A stretch of DNA of 64,000 nucleotides from Streptomyces tubercidicus (GTDB taxonomy: Bacteria; Actinomycetota; Actinomycetes; Streptomycetales; Streptomycetaceae), in the NCBI RefSeq assembly GCF_027497495.1, contig NZ_CP114205.1:7254001-7318000 (forward strand). The letters are read 5' to 3'. Shown here one piece after another: positions 58,337 to 64,000 of the stretch. Each line of letters starts with the position of its first letter. Within the stretch, counting starts at the first letter, position 1. The notes beneath the pieces are model-generated. The model was not told the origin of the DNA, did no database searches, and saw only the letters and a program-made list of their open reading frames with translations. Position numbers and translations under genes: made by a program.

Positions 58337-60187
58337 ATGACGCCAGTCAGCCGACGTAGATTCCTGAGTGCAGCCATGGTGGGGGCCGCGTCCATGGGGG
58401 TCGCCATGGGCGGCAGCCGGACGGCCCTCGCGCAGGCCGAGGACCCGAGGGGACTGACCATCCGTGGCAATGAATTCCTGCTGGACGGCAAGCCGTTCCG
58501 GATCCTCGCGGGCGCCTTCCACTACTTCAGAACGCACCCCAAGGACTGGCGCGACCGGCTGACGCGCATGCGGGCCATGGGCCTGAACACGGTGGAAACC
58601 TATGTCGCCTGGAATTTCCACCAACCGTACGAGAGAAAAGCCGACTTCACCGGGTGGCGCGATGTCGCCGCCTTCGTGCGACTCGCGGACGAGGTCGGGC
58701 TGAAGGTGATCGTGCGACCGGGACCGTATATCTGCGCGGAATGGGACTTCGGCGGCCTGCCGGCCTGGCTCCTCAAGGACAAGGACGCGCCGCTACGCCG
58801 TTCCGACCCCGCTTTCGAGCGAGCGGTGGACGCCTGGTTCGCCGAACTCCTGCCCCGGTTCGTCGATCTGCAGGCCACCCGCGGCGGGCCCATCATCGCC
58901 ATGCAGGTCGAGAACGAATACGGCAGCTACGGCGACGACCACGCGTATCTGGAACATCTGCGGGACAGCATGCGGGCACAGGGCATCGACAGCCTGCTGT
59001 TCTGCTCCAACGGAGCCAGCCAGGACGCGCTGAAGGCCGGCAGCCTTCCCGATCTCCTCTCCACCGTCAACTTCGCCGGCGACCCCACCGGTCCCTTCGC
59101 CGAGCTGCGCGCATTCCAGCCGGAAGGTCCCCTCTTCTGCACGGAATTCTGGGACGGCTGGTTCGACCACTGGGGAGAGCCGCACCACACCACCGACCCG
59201 GCACAGACCGCCACCGACGTGGCGAAGATGCTCGAAGCGGGAGCGTCGATCAATTTCTATATGGCGGTGGGCGGCACGAACTTCGGCTGGTCCGCGGGCG
59301 CCAACCTGACCGGTAGCGCCTATCAGCCCACCATCACCAGCTACGACTACGACGCCCCGATCAGTGAATCCGGCGAACTCACCGAGAAGTTCCACAAAGT
59401 GCGCGAGGTGCTCGCCGAATACACCACGCTGCCGAATACGCCGCTGCCCGCCACCCCACCGCGCCTGCCGGCCCAGCGGGTCGCCGTCCAGGAGTCGGCG
59501 CCCTTCATGGGAGCCCTCGATGCGCTGAGCACTCCGGTGCGGCGCACCACCCCCGTCCACATGGAGGCCCTCGGGCAGCCCCACGGCCTGATCCACTACC
59601 GCACCCGGGTGCGCGGGCCGCAGGAGACCAAGAGGCTGCGGCTCACGGGGCTGGGCGACCGTGCGCTGGTCTTCAGCGACGGCAAACGGATCGGCACCTT
59701 CGACCGCAACCAGCCGGACTACTCCGTCGACTTCACCGTGCCCGGCGCCTCCAGCACCCTTGACCTGTTGGTGGACCCCACCGGCCGGGTCAACTTCGGC
59801 CACGAATTCAACGACCCCAAGGGAATCAGCGGTGCGGTCCTCCTCAACGACGAAGAAGTACACGACTGGGAAATCCGCCGACTCCCGCTGGACAACCTCT
59901 CAGCCCTGAAATTCACCAGCGAACACACACCGACCGGCCCTGCCTTCCACCGCGCCCGGGTCCATATAGCCACCCCTGCGGACGGTTTCCTCGCCTTCCC
60001 CGGCTGGGACAAGGGCATGGTCTGGCTCAACGGCTTCGCGCTCGGCCGGTACTGGTCCCTCGGTCCGCAGATCACCCTGTACGCACCACGTCATCTGTGG
60101 CGAAAGGGCCGGAACGAGCTCATCGTCCTGGAAATGGAACGAACGGGATCCGATATCGAAATACGCTCCACACCCGACATCGGATAG
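58337..60187 (+). CDS. Secreted GH35 beta-galactosidase, Tat signal
   Basis: This 616-residue glycosidase has a twin-arginine signal (SRRRFLSAAMVGAASMGVAM, about residues 5-24) and the GH35 TIM barrel: FHYFRTHPKDWRDRLTRMRA, GPYICAEWDFGGLPAWLL, the acid/base Glu in MQVENEYGSYG and the nucleophile Glu in CTEFWDGWFDHWGEP. GTNFGWSAGAN and TSYDYDAPISESGELTEKF are further family blocks. C-terminal beta domains (GMVWLNGFALGRYWSLGPQ) complete the usual length. It should release terminal beta-galactose from extracellular oligosaccharides. ATG 58337 follows GAGGAG. A role in nutrition is likely; the iron box upstream is probably not for this gene. Confidence 0.93.
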   Translation: MTPVSRRRFLSAAMVGAASMGVAMGGSRTALAQAEDPRGLTIRGNEFLLDGKPFRILAGAFHYFRTHPKDWRDRLTRMRAMGLNTVETYVAWNFHQPYERKADFTGWRDVAAFVRLADEVGLKVIVRPGPYICAEWDFGGLPAWLLKDKDAPLRRSDPAFERAVDAWFAELLPRFVDLQATRGGPIIAMQVENEYGSYGDDHAYLEHLRDSMRAQGIDSLLFCSNGASQDALKAGSLPDLLSTVNFAGDPTGPFAELRAFQPEGPLFCTEFWDGWFDHWGEPHHTTDPAQTATDVAKMLEAGASINFYMAVGGTNFGWSAGANLTGSAYQPTITSYDYDAPISESGELTEKFHKVREVLAEYTTLPNTPLPATPPRLPAQRVAVQESAPFMGALDALSTPVRRTTPVHMEALGQPHGLIHYRTRVRGPQETKRLRLTGLGDRALVFSDGKRIGTFDRNQPDYSVDFTVPGASSTLDLLVDPTGRVNFGHEFNDPKGISGAVLLNDEEVHDWEIRRLPLDNLSALKFTSEHTPTGPAFHRARVHIATPADGFLAFPGWDKGMVWLNGFALGRYWSLGPQITLYAPRHLWRKGRNELIVLEMERTGSDIEIRSTPDIG

Positions 60188-60220
60188 ACAGCGCCTGCCC
60201 CATCACGAGCCCCGAATATC

Positions 60221-60251
60221 GAGCCCCGACGGACCGGTTCCGCCGGGGCTC
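60221..60251. terminator. Hairpin between convergent genes
   Basis: GAGCCCCGACGGA (60221-60233) pairs with TCCGCCGGGGCTC (60239-60251) with one mismatch. It lies between the GH35 and SRPBCC genes. Confidence 0.6.
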
Positions 60252-60257
60252 GCGGCG

Positions 60258-60707
60258 TCACTGAGCCGGTTTGTGCTCCTCGGCGTAGCGGGCCAGCCCT
60301 TCCGCCATGCCCTGCATGAACTTCTGGAGGTAGCGCGGCATGTACCAGCCCATCAGCCAGCTCGTCTCGTAGGTGCCGTGCCAGTGAATGACCGTGCCCG
60401 ACCCCGCTGTCGGCGTCAGCTCGATGCGCGCGTGATAGCTGTGCATCGGCGTATTGAACGCGTCTTCGTAGGCCAAGAGGCGTCGCTCGACCTTCTCCGT
60501 CAGCCGCTCACCGGTCACGGTGCGTCCCGTCCGGAAAGCCCGGACGGCACCGACGCCGTCGTCGCCGCCGGGGTCGAGGCCGACCGATCGTGCCCTGTCC
60601 AGACTGTCCACCTTGGACCACAGCGGCCAGCTTGCGGCGTCGACCAGCAGCTTCCAGACGGTCTCCGGCGAGGCGCCGGTAGTCACGGTGACGTCGTATC
60701 GGTGCAT
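60258..60707 (-). CDS. SRPBCC-family (START/Bet v1-like) protein
   Basis: This 149-residue protein has the helix-grip fold signature: YDVTVTTGASPETVWKLLVD (about residues 4-23) with AASWPLWSKVDSL, RRLLAYEDAFNTPMHSYHAR, GSGTVIHWHGTYETSWLMGW and the C-terminal long helix RYLQKFMQGMAEGLARYAEE. The cavity usually holds a hydrophobic ligand, but none can be named. ATG 60707 follows AGGAG nine bases upstream. It lies in the same direction as the methyltransferase at 60874, with 166 bases between. Confidence 0.85.
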   Translation of the reverse strand: MHRYDVTVTTGASPETVWKLLVDAASWPLWSKVDSLDRARSVGLDPGGDDGVGAVRAFRTGRTVTGERLTEKVERRLLAYEDAFNTPMHSYHARIELTPTAGSGTVIHWHGTYETSWLMGWYMPRYLQKFMQGMAEGLARYAEEHKPAQ

Positions 60708-60873
60708 GGTGAAGGGCTCCTGTGAGTGGATGCGGGTGGCGTACCCGGCGAGGAAAACGTGGTTGACGCGGTAGCGGACGGCCACGTGGCTCGGTTCACG
60801 AGGTGCCGTGATCACGTGTTCCCGACCATGGAGAAGGTGCGTCAGCTGTCGCGGGCGGGCGTCGGCCGCCCTG

Positions 60874-61500
60874 TCAGGCGGTGCGGCGGATGAGGAGGAC
60901 GTGGTCGGTGACCTCGGCGGTGCGCCCGTCGGGTCCGGTCGCGATCCGGCGGGGTGCGTCGGCCCGCTCGACCCGCCATGTCTGCGGGGGCAGGTCGATA
61001 TCCGCGGCGACTTCCCGCGGGCTCGGGTAGCGGATGTCGGGATCCTGGTTCCAGGACCAGGGCGCGGCCGAGCCGTGGTCGACGACCAGGAGTCGTCCGC
61101 CTGGGCGCAGGGCGAGCGCGGCCGAGCGCAGGACGGTTGCCCGGTCCAGGTCGAAGGGGGTGTGCAGGTAGTGGGCGCAGACCAGATCAAACCCGCCAGG
61201 CGGGAAGGAGGTGTGCAAGTCGGCTCGCTCGGTGGTGACGTGGTCGTCCAGGCCGTGTGAGCGGGCGAGGGCGGCGAGCCGCTCGACCGCCACTGCCGAG
61301 ATGTCGACGGCGGTGACGTGCCACCCCTGGCGGGCGAGCCACAGTGCGTCGCCGCCGTCGCCGCATCCGAGGTCCAACGCGTCACCGGGCGGCAGGCCGG
61401 TCACCGTCTCGGTGAGGCGGGCATTCGGCCGCGGGCCGCCGGCTTCAGGTCGGGCCGCGTAGACGCCGTCCCAGAACGCGACCGCATCGGTGGTGCTCAT
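60874..61500 (-). CDS. Class I SAM-dependent methyltransferase (TehB/Methyltransf_25 type)
   Basis: This 208-residue protein has motif I ALDLGCGDGGDALWLARQGW (about residues 41-60), the acidic VTAVDISAVAVERL loop and FDLVCAHYLHTPFDLDRATV. The short length and organisation resemble TehB-like or thiol/tellurite methyltransferases. ATG 61500 has AAGGAG five bases upstream. It is divergent from an XRE-cupin regulator with a 90-base gap containing a perfect palindrome, so the regulator probably controls it. Confidence 0.87.
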   Translation of the reverse strand: MSTTDAVAFWDGVYAARPEAGGPRPNARLTETVTGLPPGDALDLGCGDGGDALWLARQGWHVTAVDISAVAVERLAALARSHGLDDHVTTERADLHTSFPPGGFDLVCAHYLHTPFDLDRATVLRSAALALRPGGRLLVVDHGSAAPWSWNQDPDIRYPSPREVAADIDLPPQTWRVERADAPRRIATGPDGRTAEVTDHVLLIRRTA

Positions 61501-61563
61501 CGAGGCTCCTTGTGTCGGTGGTGTGCACTCAGTCTTGCCAGGCATCTCACGACCTGGCACGGA

Positions 61564-61584
61564 ATCTTGCGGTTACGGCAAGAT
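61564..61584. promoter_or_regulatory. Palindromic operator candidate for XRE-cupin regulator
   Basis: ATCTTGC (61564-61570) and GCAAGAT (61578-61584) form a perfect inverted repeat with a 7-base spacer, ending seven bases before the regulator start. The site lies between the divergent methyltransferase and XRE-cupin genes and suits control of both. Confidence 0.65.
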
Positions 61585-61590
61585 GGCCCG

Positions 61591-62172
61591 ATGGAGCGCA
61601 AGTTGGACGACGACGTGCTTGACGCGGTGGGGCCGCGCCTTCGTGCGCTGCGCCGTGCCCGCGGCATCACCCTCGCCGACCTCGCGGCGACGACCGGCGT
61701 GTCGGAGAGCACGCTGTCCCGGCTGGAGAACGGGCAGCGCCGGCCGAGCCTGGAGTTGCTGCTGCCGCTGGCCCGTACCTATGACGTGCCGTTGGACGAC
61801 CTCGTCGGCGCCCCGCGCACCGGCGACCCCCGGATACACCTCAAGCCGATCCGGCGGTTCGGGATGACGTTCCTGCCGCTGTCCCGGCAACCGGGCGGGG
61901 TGCACGCGTTCAAGATGATCATCCCCGCCGTGCCGGAACCACTCGAACCGACCCCACAGACCCACGAAGGCTTCGAATGGCTCTATGTGCTCAACGGACG
62001 CCTGCGGCTCGTGACCGGTGAGCGCGATCTGACGCTGCCGCCTGGTGAGGCAGCCGAGTTCGACACCTCCTTGCCCCACTGGCTGGGCAGCGCCGACGGC
62101 GGCGTGGTGGAGCTACTCATCCTGTTCGGCCTGCAAGGGGTGCGTGCGCACCTACGCACCGACCCTCATTGA
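61591..62172 (+). CDS. XRE-family regulator with C-terminal cupin
   Basis: This 193-residue protein has an XRE helix-turn-helix (RLRALRRARGITLADLAATT then GVSESTLSRLENGQRRPSLE, about residues 16-55) and a cupin_2 domain (THEGFEWLYVLNGRLRLVTG, about 128-147; DLTLPPGEAAEFDTSLPHWL). This architecture senses a small molecule or metal in the cupin and controls a neighbouring gene. ATG 61591 lies seven bases after a palindrome; no Shine-Dalgarno is clear, so a leaderless transcript is possible. The divergent methyltransferase is the likely target. Confidence 0.9.
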   Translation: MERKLDDDVLDAVGPRLRALRRARGITLADLAATTGVSESTLSRLENGQRRPSLELLLPLARTYDVPLDDLVGAPRTGDPRIHLKPIRRFGMTFLPLSRQPGGVHAFKMIIPAVPEPLEPTPQTHEGFEWLYVLNGRLRLVTGERDLTLPPGEAAEFDTSLPHWLGSADGGVVELLILFGLQGVRAHLRTDPH

Positions 62173-62203
62173 CCGCCGCAGGCCGGGGCGGGTGGCCGTC
62201 CCG

Positions 62204-62554
62204 CTATCCCAGACGTTCCATCCAGTCCTCAGGGACGCGTCCCGCCGGGCCGGGGGTGGGCTGATCGGCGGGGTGGCTCTCGGGGGGTGCCAGGCGGGGG
62301 CCCGAGGCGTAGGTGTCTGAGGTCTCGTAGTTGAAGAACCAGGATTCGCCCGGTTCGAAGCTGCGGATGACCGGGTGCCCGGTGGCCCGTGTGTGGGCCG
62401 TCGCGTGCTTGGCGGGGGAGTCGTCGCAACAGCCGATATGACCGCACTGTGCGCAGCGTCGCAGGTGGAACCACCAGCCGCCGGCGGCCTCGCACTCGGC
62501 GCAGCCGGGTCCGCTGGGTGGGACCGAGGGGTCGATGCCGTTCGGGGAACTCAT
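62204..62554 (-). CDS. UBP-type zinc-finger protein
   Basis: This 116-residue protein has the bacterial UBP zinc finger: CAECEAAGGWWFHLRRCAQC (about residues 18-37), GHIGCCDDSPAKHATAHTRA and TGHPVIRSFEPGESWFF. The Cys and His residues form the zinc sites of the ubiquitin-hydrolase ZnF fold. In actinomycetes it often follows CRP-domain histidine kinases, as here. ATG 62554 overlaps the kinase stop by four bases (ATGA) and has AGGAG upstream, so it is translationally coupled. It is probably a partner of the kinase; its ligand is unknown. Confidence 0.9.
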   Translation of the reverse strand: MSSPNGIDPSVPPSGPGCAECEAAGGWWFHLRRCAQCGHIGCCDDSPAKHATAHTRATGHPVIRSFEPGESWFFNYETSDTYASGPRLAPPESHPADQPTPGPAGRVPEDWMERLG

Positions 62555-63993
62555 GAGGACTCCTGTGGGGGAGGGGGTTCGGCGGAGGACAGCGGGAGAC
62601 GTACCTGGAAGCGGGTGTCGCCGGGGACGGACTGGAACCGCAGGTCGCCCTGGTGTTTGTTGGCGACGATGCGCCATGAGATGTCCAGGCCGAGACCTGT
62701 GCCGTCACCCACCGGTTTGGTGGTGAAGAACGGGTCGAAGACGCGGTCGCGGATCTCCGCGGGGATGCCGGGGCCGGTGTCGCGGAACTCGACGAGCAGA
62801 TGGTCGCCGTCACGCGCGGTGCGTACGGTCAACGTCCCGTCCGTGCCGGTGCTGTTCATCGCCGAGACCGCGTTGTCGATCAGGTTCGTCCATACCTGAT
62901 TGAGCTCGCTGGGGTAGGCCGGGATCTTCGGCAGGCTGCGGTCGTAGTCCTTGACGACGGTGATGTGCGGGCCGATCTTCGCGGAGACCATCAGCAGGGT
63001 GCTGTCCAGCAGTTCATGCACATCGGCGACCTGATGGGGCGCCCGGTCGAGTTGCGAGTACTGCTTGGCCGCGGTGACCAGGGCCGAGACGCGGTTGGTC
63101 GAGTCCTCGATCTCGTTCATCAACAGCTCGGTTTCCACGGTGTAGTTGAGCCACCGCACGGCCCCTTCGAGAGTGTCCGCGTCCACCGCCGCGGCGACCT
63201 GGTCCAGCCAGTCGGCGTCGAGACCGGCTTGGACGAAGGTCGGCGCGAGCTGCCAGCCGTCCGCGATGCCGTGGTCGTCCAGCCAGTCGGCGAGGGCGTC
63301 CTCCCGGTCCGCGGCCTCCAACGGGCTCAGCGTGGCGGCCTTGGCGACGCGTTCGGCCGTGCGCTCCGCGACGTTGATGAGCGCCTCCAGACTTTCGCGC
63401 CGGTACGGGCGTGCCGCGATGAGACCGAGCTTGTGGCGCATCCCCGCGACCCGCTCGCGGAGCGCGGAGGTGGCGCGCACGGCCGCGGTGGCGGGGTTGT
63501 TCAGCTCATGGGTCAGCCCGGCGGACAGCGACCCCAGAGCCAGCAGCCGTTCCCGCTGGCCGACGGCCTCCTGGGTGCTCTTGGTGCCGAAGAAGAGCCC
63601 TTCGAGCAGATGCACGGCCATGGGGAACCACTCACGCATGATCGCGGCGAAGGCCTCCGCGGGCAGCACGAAGAAGCGGGACGGCTCGATGACACGCAGG
63701 GAGCTGTTGTACACCTGCCGCAGACGGTCACCCAGGTATGCCTGGAAGGCTCCCGCGTACACCCCGCGCTCGGAACTCCGGGTGATCTCCACGTCGTACT
63801 CCCCGATCCGCCGCGAGAGTACGACGGTCCCTTCGAGCAGTACGTAGAAGCAGGTGGCGTCGTCGCCCTCCCCGTACACGGGCCCGGGGTTGAACTCCTC
63901 CACCCGGCCTTCGCGGCAGAGCCGGTCGATCTGGTCGGCGGCCAGCTTCTCGAACAGGAACAGCGAGCCGAGTTCCGCCCGGCTGCACGGCAT
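62551..63993 (-). CDS. Histidine kinase with cyclic-nucleotide-binding domain
   Basis: This protein of at least 480 residues begins with a CRP-like cyclic-nucleotide-binding domain (ELGSLFLFEKLAADQIDRLC, then TCFYVLLEGTVVLSRRIGEY, about residues 7-130). The H-box follows in LLALGSLSAGLTHELNNPAT (His near 162), and then a helical region. The HATPase domain has LNQVWTNLIDNAVSAMNSTG, FRDTGPGIPAEIRDRVFDPF and GDGTGLGLDISWRIVANKH. It is soluble and should be a cytoplasmic redox- or nucleotide-sensing kinase. The ATG at 63993 is plausible, but only seven bases of upstream sequence are present, so the true start could lie outside. The zinc-finger gene follows with an ATGA overlap. No response regulator is seen. 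Confidence 0.88.
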   Translation of the reverse strand: MPCSRAELGSLFLFEKLAADQIDRLCREGRVEEFNPGPVYGEGDDATCFYVLLEGTVVLSRRIGEYDVEITRSSERGVYAGAFQAYLGDRLRQVYNSSLRVIEPSRFFVLPAEAFAAIMREWFPMAVHLLEGLFFGTKSTQEAVGQRERLLALGSLSAGLTHELNNPATAAVRATSALRERVAGMRHKLGLIAARPYRRESLEALINVAERTAERVAKAATLSPLEAADREDALADWLDDHGIADGWQLAPTFVQAGLDADWLDQVAAAVDADTLEGAVRWLNYTVETELLMNEIEDSTNRVSALVTAAKQYSQLDRAPHQVADVHELLDSTLLMVSAKIGPHITVVKDYDRSLPKIPAYPSELNQVWTNLIDNAVSAMNSTGTDGTLTVRTARDGDHLLVEFRDTGPGIPAEIRDRVFDPFFTTKPVGDGTGLGLDISWRIVANKHQGDLRFQSVPGDTRFQVRLPLSSAEPPPPQESS

Positions 63994-64000
63994 CGGCCGG

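Noticed and set aside
1..64000. tRNA, rRNA or known riboswitch
   Set aside because: No cloverleaf-like CCA-ended or T-loop (GGTTCGA) gene and no rRNA segment was recognised while reading intergenic regions; weakly conserved small RNAs cannot be excluded.

Overview
The window is a 64-kb piece of very GC-rich chromosome with strong third-position G/C bias, GTG and TTG starts and short operons with ATGA overlaps. A melC1-melC2 tyrosinase operon, a matB-type malonyl-CoA synthetase, a Pls/PosA-type peptide synthetase, a SigB/SigF-family sigma factor, an LAxTG sortase substrate and 19-bp iron boxes all point to Streptomyces. This is inference from gene content; no ribosomal RNA or tRNA gene is present to test it.

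Layout. 0-16 kb: matB, a PPOX oxidase divergent from a degenerate isochorismatase-fold protein, three small-molecule methyltransferases, regulator/transporter pairs (TetR with an iron-box MFS exporter; DeoR with a second MFS), a secreted FG-GAP protein, a SigF-like sigma factor and a LysE exporter. 16-24 kb: a TetR / membrane protein / FAD monooxygenase operon, then a three-subunit molybdenum hydroxylase resembling PaoABC. 23-34 kb: an M1 aminopeptidase beside a 1335-residue Pls/PosA-type NRPS, then VOC, Rieske and S9 peptidase genes. 34-44 kb: a histidine kinase/response regulator pair, two paralogous secreted proteins (one sortase-anchored), a frameshifted FAD oxidoreductase, a MarR-controlled flavin monooxygenase/DUF3237 pair, a decayed malonyltransferase and a lipoprotein. 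44.6-46.1 kb: an IS5-family element whose terminal repeats also enclose a PPOX gene. 46-64 kb: an MBL hydrolase divergent from an AtzG/AtzE-like amidase pair, a second two-component system whose kinase has an unusual C-terminal extension, melC1-melC2 with a His-rich repeat, a membrane-anchored HTH protein, an iron-box-linked enterochelin-esterase-like protein lacking its catalytic residues, a Tat-exported GH35 beta-galactosidase, a methyltransferase divergent from an XRE-cupin regulator, and a cyclic-nucleotide-binding histidine kinase coupled to a UBP zinc-finger protein.

How genes work together. Most units are regulator-plus-target pairs with palindromes between divergent genes. Two well-matched iron boxes, about 50 kb apart, tie an MFS exporter and an esterase-like protein to iron control, consistent with siderophore export and ferri-siderophore handling. 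The Pls/PosA synthetase and the aminopeptidase may make and trim a cationic homopoly(amino acid). The most notable observations are the IS with an enclosed PPOX gene, the Pls/M1 pair, the iron-linked catalytically impaired Fes-like protein, the kinase with a BamE-like tail, and the histidine-repeat MelC1. All coordinates and motifs were read by eye; no database search was possible.
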